Assembly (NCBI RefSeq): GCF_011170125.1
Contig: NZ_BLLN01000005.1
Coordinates: forward strand, 1,488,001-1,552,000
Reading direction: 5' to 3'
From: Streptomyces diastaticus subsp. diastaticus
Lineage (GTDB): Bacteria; Actinomycetota; Actinomycetes; Streptomycetales; Streptomycetaceae
DNA length: 64,000 bases
This document shows, piece after piece, positions 35,740 to 44,494 of the stretch (positions are counted from its first letter, which is position 1; every line of letters begins with the position of its first letter). The notes beneath the pieces were generated by a model. It worked only from the letters and a program-made list of their open reading frames with translations, was not told the DNA's origin and ran no database searches. The translations under genes were made by a program, and so were the position numbers.

Positions 35740-37377
35740 GTGGAACCGGTGATCATCGTCGGGGCGGGCCCCGCCGGGCTCGCCCTGTCGCTGGCGCTCG
35801 CCCGCCACGAGGTGCCCACCGTCGTCCTCGACCAGAGCACCGGCCCCGACGAGGAACGCTGGGCCCGCACCGTCGTCCTGCGCGAGGACACGGCGGCGCT
35901 CGCGGCCCGCCTCGCCGGCACCGGCTTCACCCGCGGCGGGACCCGGCTGACCGGCGTACGCTCGCTGCGCCGCCGCCAGGAAGTGGCCGCCCACACCTTC
36001 GACGAGGCACTGCCGGCCCCCCTCCACCTGCCGCAGCACGCCCTCACCCGCGCCCTGCGTGAGGCGCTCGACCGCGAACCGCTGGCCCGTCTCGTCCCCG
36101 GCACCCGCCTGGAGGAGATCGAACAGGACGGCAACGGGGTCACCGCCCGCACCAGCACAAGCGGCGGGTCCGCCTCCACCGGCGCGCCCGGCCCCTCCGG
36201 CGGAGCGGGCACAGCGACGTGGCACGGCAGCCACCTGGTCGGCTGCGACGGCCCCCGCTCCACCGTCCGCAAACTCCTCGACATCCGCTTCCCCGGCCGC
36301 ACCGCCGTCGAACGGCACGCCGTGGCCGCGGTCCGCTGCACGCTGCCGTTCGCCGGCGAGGAGATCCTGCACCGCAATCCGCCGTGGCGCGGCTCCGGCA
36401 CCGAGGTCACCGCCCGCCCGCTCCCCGGCGACCGCTGGCGGATCGACTGGCTGCTGCCGCCCGGCGGCGAACTCGTCACCCCCGAAGCGCTGGTGGCGCG
36501 CGTCCGGGCCACCCTCGCGGGCTGGACCGACGGCACGACCCCGCCGTACGAACTCCTCGACACCGGCGTGCACACCGTCCACCACCGCCTCGCCCGGCGG
36601 TGGCGCGCGGGGCGGGTGCTGCTCGCCGGGGACGCCGCGCACCTGCTGGGCGCACTCGGCACCCCCGCCGTCGACGAGGGACTGCGCGACGCCGGCAACC
36701 TCGCCTGGAAACTCGCTCTCGTCCGGCACGGGCACGCCGGGCAGCCCCTCCTCGACAGCTACCAGGAGGAGCGCCGCGCCGTGGTCGCCTCCCGGCTCCG
36801 CGCGGCGGACCAGTCTCTGCCGATACTGCGTGGCGCTTCCCCGCTGCGGCCCCTGCTGCCCGGTTCGGCGCGCGGCCACGAGGCGCTGTACAGCGACGGC
36901 CACCTCGGCCGGGGGCCGCTCGGCGCACCCCCCGCCCACCTCCACTCGCCGCTCACCCCGGCGCCGGCCCACCCGGGCGCCGGTGCCGAGGTGGGCGTGG
37001 GCGACCTGGTGACCGATGTCCCCGTCACCGCCGAGGACGGCTCGACGGTCCGGCTCCGCGACCGCCTGGGCCGCACCGCCCTGCTGGTGCTCCTGGTCGC
37101 CCCCGGCACCGGAGTCTGGGACCGCCGGCACTGGATGACGGCCGGGGTGATGCCGCGCCTGGCCGAGGCCGTCGCCGCCCTTCCGCAGCCCGCTGAGCTC
37201 CTCGTCACCGAGACCTACCCCGGCGCCGCCGCCCACACGGTGCTGCTGGTCCGCCCCGACGGCCACCTCGCCCTCGCCCTGAGCGGCGTCGACGAGTCCC
37301 GGCTACGGGCGGCGGCACGCACGGTGTGCGGCGCGGACACGGGTGCCCGGGAGGAGGCCGCACGGCCGGCACGGTGA
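35740..37377 (+). CDS. FAD-dependent aromatic-ring hydroxylase-like monooxygenase
   Basis: 545 residues of the PheA/TfdB/MhpA-type group: the FAD-binding GxGxxG (VIIVGAGPAGLAL), the DG motif (GCDGPRSTVRKLL), the GD motif (LLAGDAAH) and a C-terminal thioredoxin-like domain (from about residue 430). The segment after GDAAH reads LLGALGTPAVDEGLRDAGNLAWKL, lacking the usual PPxGGQG residues that contact the flavin, so activity is less certain. GTG start behind GGGAGG. It stands alone between the gluD terminator and the cysteine dioxygenase promoter; the substrate is unknown. Confidence 0.85.
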   Translation: MEPVIIVGAGPAGLALSLALARHEVPTVVLDQSTGPDEERWARTVVLREDTAALAARLAGTGFTRGGTRLTGVRSLRRRQEVAAHTFDEALPAPLHLPQHALTRALREALDREPLARLVPGTRLEEIEQDGNGVTARTSTSGGSASTGAPGPSGGAGTATWHGSHLVGCDGPRSTVRKLLDIRFPGRTAVERHAVAAVRCTLPFAGEEILHRNPPWRGSGTEVTARPLPGDRWRIDWLLPPGGELVTPEALVARVRATLAGWTDGTTPPYELLDTGVHTVHHRLARRWRAGRVLLAGDAAHLLGALGTPAVDEGLRDAGNLAWKLALVRHGHAGQPLLDSYQEERRAVVASRLRAADQSLPILRGASPLRPLLPGSARGHEALYSDGHLGRGPLGAPPAHLHSPLTPAPAHPGAGAEVGVGDLVTDVPVTAEDGSTVRLRDRLGRTALLVLLVAPGTGVWDRRHWMTAGVMPRLAEAVAALPQPAELLVTETYPGAAAHTVLLVRPDGHLALALSGVDESRLRAAARTVCGADTGAREEAARPAR

Positions 37378-37681
37378 CCGGGGCAAGCCGACGCCGGAAG
37401 GGGGACGGCCGCCGTCGGGCCAGCAGGCGGGGCCAGACCTCCCGCGACTCCCCCTGACTCCCGTGACCACGCTCGTGGTCTCCTCATCAAGGGCAGCCCC
37501 GGCGGTGGCCGTCCGCCCTGCCGGGCCGTTGGCACTTCCCGCCGCGCCGGGCACGCCGGCACCCCGGGCCGGCACCGTCCAGCGAGCCCGCACCGGGGCG
37601 CCGTACCAGCCCGTCCGGCCTCACGACCGAGGCATGGACACCCGGTTGACCATGGTTCGGCCCCATGGTCTACTCCGGGGC
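37378..37681. other. Region upstream of the cysteine leader ORF
   Basis: 304 bases without a gene. It contains a 16-base palindrome (GACCACG-ct-CGTGGTC, 37465-37480), which could be an operator or a weak terminator for the monooxygenase, and at its right end the promoter and inverted repeat described separately. Confidence 0.6.
37646..37674 (+). promoter_or_regulatory. Promoter of the leader-CDO-rhodanese operon with overlapping operator
   Basis: TTGACC (37646-37651) and TCTACT (37669-37674) with 17 bases between them form a good -35/-10 pair. A perfect inverted repeat, GACCATGG-N7-CCATGGTC (37648-37670), spans from the -35 to the edge of the -10, the classic place for a repressor. Transcription should start about seven bases past the -10, at or next to the GTG at 37682. 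Confidence 0.7.
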
Positions 37682-37768
37682 GTGACCGACACCCAGACGC
37701 GCCTGTGGCGGAGGGTCCACATGGACCTCGTCCGCTACGCGGGCTGCGTGTGTCGTCCCTGCTGCTGA
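37682..37768 (+). CDS. Cysteine-rich leader peptide, probably leaderless
   Basis: A 28-codon ORF starting GTG ACC GAC and ending in MDLVRYAGCVCRPCC; four of its last eight residues are cysteine, including the final two. The Arg-Arg-Val-His-Met-Asp segment before it resembles the short putative leader peptides found upstream of sulfur genes in streptomycetes. No ribosome binding site precedes it, and the predicted transcript start coincides with the GTG, so translation is probably leaderless. An internal ATG at 37721 is an alternative start. It lies 126 bases before the cysteine dioxygenase gene. Ribosome stalling at the Cys codons when charged tRNA-Cys is scarce would change the downstream RNA fold; that role is inference. 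Confidence 0.65.
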   Translation: MTDTQTRLWRRVHMDLVRYAGCVCRPCC

Positions 37769-37865
37769 CTTCGCCACCCTCTCCCCCGTACGTGGCCGCC
37801 ACGCGCCCGCGGCTCACCGCCCCGCGCACGCTCCCTCTTCCCCGTGCCCCGCGCCGCCGCCCGTA

Positions 37866-37888
37866 CGTCCTCAGCGAACCTCAGGACG
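37866..37888 (+). promoter_or_regulatory. Hairpin that can hide the CDO ribosome binding site
   Basis: CGTCCT (37866-37871) pairs with AGGACG (37883-37888), which includes the AGGA ribosome binding site of the cysteine dioxygenase gene. The leader also contains GTCCCTG (37755-37761), directly before its last two Cys codons, which can pair with CAGGAC with one bulge. Two competing anti-SD elements would make translation of the downstream gene depend on the ribosome position on the leader. The structure is inferred. Confidence 0.45.
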
Positions 37889-37894
37889 GCACAC

Positions 37895-38482
37895 GTGTCC
37901 CCCTTCCCTCCCCCGGTCGCCCCCGCCGGCGTTCCGGCTCCGGCCTTCCCCGCATCCGAAGCGACCGGCCACCACCCCACTGACGGCCCCGGGCAGGCGG
38001 AACTGCTCGCCTTCGTCCGCCGCGCCGCCGCCGACACCTCCCTCGTCGCCGGCCTCCCCCTCGACCCGGAGGGCCGTACCTGGCTCCGCCTCGACGGGCC
38101 GGGCGGCAGCGAGGCATGGCTGATCGGCTGGCCACCCGGCACCGGCACCGGCTGGCACGACCACGGCGGCTCGTACGGCGCCTTCGCCACCGCCGCGGGA
38201 AGCCTCCGCGAGGATGCCCTGGCCCACCACCTGCCCGCCGGAGGCGAGCCGGGAACGACCCTGCGAATCCCCGAAGGGGCCGATCGGGCAAGGCAGTTGG
38301 GGCCAGATCAGGGTCGCGCCTTCGGGCCGCACCACGTCCACCAGGTACTCAACACAGCCACGCACGACCACGCCGTATCCGTACACGCCTACTACCCGCC
38401 GCTCCCGCTGATGCGCCGCTACAGCCGCTCGGGGCAGGCACTTCGGCTGGAGCACATCGAACGACCGGAGGACTGGCAGTGA
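37895..38482 (+). CDS. Cysteine dioxygenase (type I)
   Basis: Oxidises L-cysteine to cysteine sulfinate, the first step of cysteine breakdown. 195 residues with the cupin iron ligands in WHDHGGSYGAF and HHVHQVLN, then AVSVHAYYPPLPLMRRY. The first 25 residues are Pro/Ala-rich. The GTG at 37895 has AGGA at eight bases; an earlier GTG (37844) lacks one. Its TGA overlaps the GTG of the rhodanese gene (GTGA), so the two are coupled. The upstream cysteine-rich leader fits control by cysteine supply. Confidence 0.92.
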   Translation: MSPFPPPVAPAGVPAPAFPASEATGHHPTDGPGQAELLAFVRRAAADTSLVAGLPLDPEGRTWLRLDGPGGSEAWLIGWPPGTGTGWHDHGGSYGAFATAAGSLREDALAHHLPAGGEPGTTLRIPEGADRARQLGPDQGRAFGPHHVHQVLNTATHDHAVSVHAYYPPLPLMRRYSRSGQALRLEHIERPEDWQ

Positions 38483-39498
38483 CCGGCTCGGACTCGTTTC
38501 TTTCCGCTTCCCCGGGGGCCCCCTCCCCCCGCCCCACCCTCCCCGCCTCCCCCGCTCCCCGCCCCCCGCGCATCGGCGCCTCCCCCACCGCGCCCGCAGC
38601 GGCCCGGTTCACGACCACCACGGCAGCCCCGCCCACAGCCGCTGCGGGCGGCCCGGCGAACGGCCGCACGGCCGCCCCGGCCGCCTTCACGGCGGACCAC
38701 GTGCCCGTTCCGGCCGGTCACACGGCCGTCCCGACGGCTGACGGGAGGACCTCCGTGACCGCCCCGCCGGCCGCGAACAACCTCACGGACCACCACCCGA
38801 CGACCCCGGCCACTGCGGACGGCGTCCTCGCGGCCATCCCCGTGGGGACGCCGCCAGGCAACCCCACGGGCACCCCCGCGGCCACGCCCCCACACGCCTC
38901 CGCGACCGTGCCTGCCAAGGAGCCCACGCCGGAAGTCACCACAGGCGGCCCCGCCACCGCGCCCACCCCCGGCCCCCCGGAGACCGCCAGGTACACAGCC
39001 CCCACGAGCCCGGCCACACACGCACCCACGAATGCGCCGGCCCAGCGCCCTCCTGCGAACGCGCCCGTCCCGAGCGCACCCGCAACCACCCCCGCCGACA
39101 CCACCGCCCCGGTCTCCATAGACACCCACCTGGAGCGCGTCCGCTCCCGCCTGACTCGGCTCTCGCCGGAGCAGGCACAGGAGGCGGCCCGTCACGGGGC
39201 TCTGCTGGTGGACATCCGGTATGCCGCCCTCCGCGACCGGGACGGCCTGATCCCGGGGGCCTTGGTCGTCGAGCGGAACGAACTGGAGTGGCGCCTCGAT
39301 CCGCAGGGCACCCACCGGCTGTCCGAGGCGGACTGTCACGACCGGCAGATCGTCGTCATCTGCAACGAGGGCTACGCCTCCAGCCTGGCCGCGGCCTCGC
39401 TCCGCGACCTCGGCCTGCACCGGGCGACCGACCTCGTCGGTGGATTCCAGGCCTGGCGCGCGGCGGGGCTGGCCGTCACCGCCCCCGCCTCCCCCTAA
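38479..39498 (+). CDS. Rhodanese-domain sulfurtransferase with long disordered N-terminus
   Basis: 339 residues. The rhodanese domain is residues 212-335 (THLERVRSRLTRLSPEQAQEAA, ALLVDIR, IPGALVVERNELEWRLD) with active-site Cys295 in VVICNEGYASS; it probably moves sulfane sulfur from cysteine catabolism. Residues 1-211 are almost entirely Pro, Thr and Ala with no hydrophobic segment. Orthologues I know are near 125-150 residues, so the extension is unusual. The GTGA overlap with the preceding gene supports the long start; a start near residue 90 or 210 cannot be excluded. A terminator shared with recX follows. Confidence 0.8.
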   Translation: MTGSDSFLSASPGAPSPRPTLPASPAPRPPRIGASPTAPAAARFTTTTAAPPTAAAGGPANGRTAAPAAFTADHVPVPAGHTAVPTADGRTSVTAPPAANNLTDHHPTTPATADGVLAAIPVGTPPGNPTGTPAATPPHASATVPAKEPTPEVTTGGPATAPTPGPPETARYTAPTSPATHAPTNAPAQRPPANAPVPSAPATTPADTTAPVSIDTHLERVRSRLTRLSPEQAQEAARHGALLVDIRYAALRDRDGLIPGALVVERNELEWRLDPQGTHRLSEADCHDRQIVVICNEGYASSLAAASLRDLGLHRATDLVGGFQAWRAAGLAVTAPASP

Positions 39499-39524
39499 AC
39501 GCACGGGCCGGGGCCGACGGAACG

Positions 39525-39566
39525 CTGACCGGTGAGGCGTGCCGACGAACGGGCCTCGCCGGTCAG
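39525..39566. terminator. Bidirectional terminator, rhodanese gene / recX
   Basis: A 14-bp stem (CTGACCGGTGAGGC with a complement containing one G-U pair) and a 14-base loop. Its right arm overlaps the recX stop codon. Confidence 0.75.
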
Positions 39567-40285
39567 TCGTCCCAGAAGTGTGCCTCCACGTCCTCGCCCT
39601 CCTCCTCCAGCGCCTGGCGCACGACCCGCAGCGCCAGCCCTTCCCCGTACCCCTTGCGGGCGAGCATGCCCGCGAGCCGTCGCAGCCGCCTGTCCCGGTC
39701 GAGGCCGCGGGTCGAGCGGAGTTTGCGGTCGACCAATGCCCGCGCCGTGCGTTCTTCCTGGTCCGGGTCGAGCTTGGCGACCGCCTCGTCGACGACAGCC
39801 GCGTCGACGCCTTTGGTGCGCAGTTCCCGGGCCAGAGCCCGCCGTGCCAGGCCCCGCCCGTGGTGGCGGGACTCGACCCAGGCGTCCGCGAACTTCTCGT
39901 CGTCGATCAGGCCGACCTCCTCGAAGCGGGTCAGCACCTCGTCGGCCACCTCGTCGGGGATCTCCCGCTTACGCAGGGCCTCGGCGAGCTGGCTGCGTGT
40001 ACGCGCCGTCCCGGTGAGCAGGCGCAGGCAGATGGCACGGGCACGCTCCGCCGGGTCCTGAGGTGGCTCCTCCCTCCCGGCCCTCGACGGAAAGGAGGAA
40101 CCACCGGTCTGACCGCCGGCCCGGCGGCTTCCGCGCCCCCGCCGCCGGCCGGCCCCCGCACCGGCCGGCTCACCTTCCGCTCCGGTGTCCCCGTGGTCCG
40201 GATCGGACCAGGGGGCGCCGGACAGCGGCGCCTCCTGCTCCTGCGGGTGGTCGTCGGCGTACGGACGCCTGGCCCACTGCGCCAC
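39563..40285 (-). CDS. recX: RecA regulatory protein RecX
   Basis: Modulates RecA filaments. 240 residues: about 80 residues of low-complexity charged and Gly-rich sequence, then the three-repeat RecX domain (RARAICLRLLTGTARTRSQLAEAL, EEVGLIDDEKFADAWVESRHHGRGLARRAL, GLDRDRRLRRLAGMLARKGY). Streptomycete RecX proteins share the long N-terminus. GTG start six bases after recA, so the two are cotranscribed. Confidence 0.93.
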   Translation of the reverse strand: MAQWARRPYADDHPQEQEAPLSGAPWSDPDHGDTGAEGEPAGAGAGRRRGRGSRRAGGQTGGSSFPSRAGREEPPQDPAERARAICLRLLTGTARTRSQLAEALRKREIPDEVADEVLTRFEEVGLIDDEKFADAWVESRHHGRGLARRALARELRTKGVDAAVVDEAVAKLDPDQEERTARALVDRKLRSTRGLDRDRRLRRLAGMLARKGYGEGLALRVVRQALEEEGEDVEAHFWDD

Positions 40286-40291
40286 GGCGGA

Positions 40292-41407
<1,116 letters not shown>

Positions 41408-41743
41408 GGGTTCCACCCGATTTGCTTGAGTCGTTCGCTTCACGTCGAAAACGCTAACGCCTGGCACTGACAATGCGCCTCGACGCCTTCGGGCCTGTGG
41501 AAAACTCCGCCGCGAACCGTCTGGATCCCGGGCGCCGCATCGCCAGATTCTTCATAAGAATAGATGTTCGATTTTTGTGTCAAGCGTGCCACACGGCCCC
41601 CGCGCGGCTCGCGCGGGACCGTGCGGGTTCCCCCGCCGGAGCGGTGCGGGCGCGTCTTCCGTGGCGCCGGGAGACGCTTCCCGTATGACCGGGGGGACTG
41701 CTGAGACCGATGTGCCCGGCCGCCCAAGGAGGTCTTCCCCGGC
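41408..41743. other. recA / DHFR-like gene divergent region
   Basis: 336 bases without a gene. Besides the recA promoter it has a GC-rich hairpin (CCCGCGCG-gct-CGCGCGGG, 41599-41617) just upstream of the recA -35. Its role is unknown. Confidence 0.55.
41554..41583 (-). promoter_or_regulatory. recA promoter with LexA-type box
   Basis: Reading leftward: TTGACA (41583-41578), 18 bases, TCTTAT (41559-41554). Between them is TCGAAC-ATCT-ATTC (41571-41558), a LexA box with one good and one degenerate half. It has the same GAAC-N4-ATTC form that I recall for other streptomycete recA promoters. Confidence 0.75.
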
Positions 41744-42361
41744 ATGACGCGCATCATCGCTGACATCTCCGTCTCTCTGGACGGCTTCGTCACCGGGCCC
41801 GGCCCTGGCCCGGACAACGGCCTGGGCACCGGCGGCGAAGCCCTGCACACGTGGGCGTTCTCCGAGGACCCCGAGGACCGGCGGGTCCTCGGCGAGGCCA
41901 CGGCGCGCTCGGGCGCCGTCGTCCTCGGCCGCCGCCTCTTCGACGTGGTCGACGGGGCGCGGGGCTGGGACGAGAAGACCGGCTACGGCGCCGGGGAGGC
42001 CGGCCGGCCCGCCTTCGTCGTGGTGACGAGCGAGCCGCCCGCCGCGCTACGGCTGACGGAGCTGGACTGGACGTTCGTCACCACCGGTCTGGACGACGCA
42101 GTCGACGCCGCGCGTGAGCGCGCCGAGGCCGCCTCGGCCAGGAGCGGCACCGGCCTGGACGTCGTCCTGATGGGCGGCGCGGCCACCGTCCGCTCGGCCT
42201 TCGACGCGGGCCTGGTCGACGTGCTGTCGCTGCACCTCGCACCGGTCGTACTGGGTGCCGGGACCCCGCTGTTCACCGGCGGCACCCCGCGCACACTGGT
42301 GCAACGGAACGTGACCGCGACGCCGAACGCGACCCACCTGACCTACGAGGTACTCCGGTGA
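41744..42361 (+). CDS. RibD/dihydrofolate reductase-like oxidoreductase
   Basis: 205 residues of the RibD C-terminal/DHFR-like superfamily: RIIADISVSLDGFVTGP at the start, SGAVVLGRRLFDVVDG, the nucleotide-loop LDVVLMGGAATVRSAFDAGLVDVLSLHLAPVVLGAGTPLF. Such stand-alone proteins probably use NADPH; the substrate is unknown. ATG with AAGGAGG about 11 bases upstream. Transcribed divergently from recA. Confidence 0.88.
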   Translation: MTRIIADISVSLDGFVTGPGPGPDNGLGTGGEALHTWAFSEDPEDRRVLGEATARSGAVVLGRRLFDVVDGARGWDEKTGYGAGEAGRPAFVVVTSEPPAALRLTELDWTFVTTGLDDAVDAARERAEAASARSGTGLDVVLMGGAATVRSAFDAGLVDVLSLHLAPVVLGAGTPLFTGGTPRTLVQRNVTATPNATHLTYEVLR

Positions 42362-42388
42362 CGGCACGGCGGGCCTGCTCCGGCACTG

Positions 42389-42404
42389 CCGGGTCACTAC
42401 CCGG
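42389..42404. terminator. Possible weak terminator
   Basis: A 6-bp stem (CCGGGT/ACCCGG) with a 4-base loop, 27 bases after the DHFR-like gene and before a convergent transporter gene. Confidence 0.3.
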
Positions 42405-42533
42405 GTGCTGCCCGGTGGCGGTCTCCGCCTCTTCGGCGGCCCCGGGCGTCCCCGTCCGCCTCCTGCCCGACGGCGACGCCCCGCCGCCCGAGTCGCGCCT
42501 GCGCCACCGCCCGCCCACTCGTGCCGGACAGGG

Positions 42534-43856
42534 CTAACCACGGCCCTCCGGCCGGTCGTCACCCGACCCCTCGGCGGGGTCCGCCCGGGTCGCGCCGCCC
42601 TCCTCACCGGGGAGCGGCTCCGCCGGGGTGATGACGTCCGGGCCCGCGGTCTCCTCGTTGGGGAGCCGCAGCGCCTTGCGGACCCGTACCAGGACGGGGC
42701 CCGGTGCCCGGCGCCGGTGGCCACTGACGCGGGCCTCGTCGTGGACGTCGTAGCGGCGCACGTAGGCGCCGAGGAACGCCTGGAGGGTGGCGACGGCGGG
42801 AATGGCGATCAGGGCGCCGACGGCGCCGAGGAGGGCGGTGCCCGCGATGACGGAGCCGAAGGCGACGGCCGGATGGATGTCGACCGTCTTCGCGGTCAGC
42901 TTCGGCTGGAGCATGTAGTTCTCGAACTGCTGGTACACGACGACGAAGCCCAGCACCCACAAGGCGTACCAGGGGTCGACGGTGAAGGCGATGAGCATCG
43001 GCAGGGCGCCGGCCAGGTAGGTGCCGATGGTGGGGATGAACTGGGAGACCAGACCGACCCAGACGGCGAGGGCCGGGGCGTAGGGCACGCCGAGCCACTG
43101 GAGCAGGACGTAGTGGGCGACGCCGGAGATCAGCGCCATGAGGCCGCGCGAGTAGAGGTAGCCACCGGTCTTGTCGACGGCGATCTCCCAGGCGCGCAGG
43201 ACCTCGGCCTGGCGGGCGGGCGGCAGGACCGAGCACAGGGCGCGGCGCAGGCGGGGCCCGTCGGCGGCGAAGTAGAAGGCGAAGAGGGTCAGGGTCAGCA
43301 GCTGGAAGAGGCCGCCGAGGAGCTGGGCGGAGATGTCCAGGACGCCGGTGGCGCTGTTCTGCACGTACCGCCGCAGCCAGTCGGAGTGGACCAGGCTGTC
43401 CTGGACCTCCAGGCGGGACAGGTCGGTGTGGAAGGTCTGGTTGATCCAGCTGATGACGGAGTCGAGGTACTCGGGGAAGTCCTCGACCATGTCGACGATC
43501 TGCCCGGCCAGCATCGAGCCGAGCAGGGTCACGAACCCGGCGCTCGCGACGAGCAGGCCGAGGAAGACGGTGGCGGTGGCGAGGCCGCGGCGCATCCCTC
43601 GGGCCGCCATCCAGCTGACCGCCGGCTCCACGGCCAGGGCCAGGAAGAAGGCGATCAGGATGTTGATCAGCAGCGAGGTGAGCTGGTGGAACGCCCAGGT
43701 GCCCAGTTGGAAGGCGGCGACGAGAGCCAGCGCGAGCACCATGGCTCGCGGCAGCCAGCGCGGCATGACCGACGCCTCGGGCGGTCGGTCGGGCTCCGTA
43801 ACGGGGCCGGTGGCGGGGTGGTCGTCGGGGCTCGCGCTCTCGTCTGTCGATGACAC
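42534..43856 (-). CDS. AI-2E/PerM-family membrane transporter
   Basis: 440 residues with about seven to eight membrane segments (starting AMVLALALVAAFQLGTWAF and NILIAFFLALAVEPAV; LLGGLFQLLTLTLFAFYF; ALMALISG-type; FIPTIGTYLAGALPMLIAF; VIAGTALLGAVGALIAIPAVATLQAFL) and an acidic cytoplasmic tail. The PIGTYLAG-like segment and overall layout are those of the AI-2E exporter/permease family; substrates of actinobacterial members are unknown. I start at the GTG at 43856; a GTG at 43916 would add 20 residues. It is upstream-flanked by the DUF3046 gene on the same strand. Confidence 0.88.
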   Translation of the reverse strand: MSSTDESASPDDHPATGPVTEPDRPPEASVMPRWLPRAMVLALALVAAFQLGTWAFHQLTSLLINILIAFFLALAVEPAVSWMAARGMRRGLATATVFLGLLVASAGFVTLLGSMLAGQIVDMVEDFPEYLDSVISWINQTFHTDLSRLEVQDSLVHSDWLRRYVQNSATGVLDISAQLLGGLFQLLTLTLFAFYFAADGPRLRRALCSVLPPARQAEVLRAWEIAVDKTGGYLYSRGLMALISGVAHYVLLQWLGVPYAPALAVWVGLVSQFIPTIGTYLAGALPMLIAFTVDPWYALWVLGFVVVYQQFENYMLQPKLTAKTVDIHPAVAFGSVIAGTALLGAVGALIAIPAVATLQAFLGAYVRRYDVHDEARVSGHRRRAPGPVLVRVRKALRLPNEETAGPDVITPAEPLPGEEGGATRADPAEGSGDDRPEGRG

Positions 43857-43946
43857 GGGGTCAGTCTCGCCCACCCGGGGACTGCTCGGGGCGACGCGGC
43901 AGGTCGACCGGGTCACATCGGCGGCCGGGCGGCCTCCCGCGCGGGC

Positions 43947-44141
43947 TCAGCGGCGCTCGGCGGGGACGTCCATGGCGGTGCAGACCGCCCGCCAGACGTC
44001 CTTCGCCTCCCAGCCCGCGTCGAGCGCCTGGTGCACGGTGCGCCCGCCGAGTTCGGTCATGACGTGGTCGCGGGCGAACGTCTCGGCGTAGCCCGCGCCG
44101 AAGTGGTCCGCCATGAGTTCCCAGAAAACCGTCAACCGCAT
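43947..44141 (-). CDS. DUF3046 family small protein
   Basis: 64 residues, MRLTVFWELMADHFGAGYAE through VWRAVCTAMDVPAERR. It matches the actinobacterial DUF3046 family, which is regularly found near recA. Function unknown. ATG start at 44141. Confidence 0.88.
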   Translation of the reverse strand: MRLTVFWELMADHFGAGYAETFARDHVMTELGGRTVHQALDAGWEAKDVWRAVCTAMDVPAERR

Positions 44142-44185
44142 GGGCCCAGTATCCCTCGGCGCGCTCCGGCGCGGCGGGCGGCGGG

Positions 44186-44494
44186 TCAGCCGGTGAGGGC
44201 GCGCAGCCCGGCCGTGACGACGACGGCGGCGCCCACCACGACGAGGAACGGGGCGCGCAGGAGCAGCGCGATCCCGGCGGCCGCCAGTCCCGCCGCGCGG
44301 GCGTCGAGGGTGAGCGAGGTGCCCTGGGCGAAGGTCTGCTGGGCGGTGAGGGCGGCGAGCAGGGCCACCGGGACCAGGGCGGCGAGCCGCCTGACGACGG
44401 GGCGTTCCAGGGCTCCGGCGGGGACGAGCAGGCCGGTGAGCTTCCACGCGTAGCAGCCGACGGTGGTGAGCGCGATGGCGACCCAGACGGTCAT
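44186..44494 (-). CDS. azlD: AzlD-type branched-chain amino acid transport subunit
   Basis: 102 residues with four hydrophobic segments (MTVWVAIALTTVGCYAWKLTGLL; LAALVPVALLAALTA; ALLLRAPFLVVVGAAVVVTAGL). It is the small partner of AzlC in an amino acid exporter. Its ATG overlaps the azlC stop (ATGA), so it is translationally coupled. Confidence 0.9.
   Translation of the reverse strand: MTVWVAIALTTVGCYAWKLTGLLVPAGALERPVVRRLAALVPVALLAALTAQQTFAQGTSLTLDARAAGLAAAGIALLLRAPFLVVVGAAVVVTAGLRALTG

Noticed and set aside
37843..37894. Earlier GTG start (37844) for cysteine dioxygenase
   Set aside because: It has no ribosome binding site and would put the AGGA site and the CGTCCT/AGGACG hairpin inside the coding region; the GTG at 37895 fits better.
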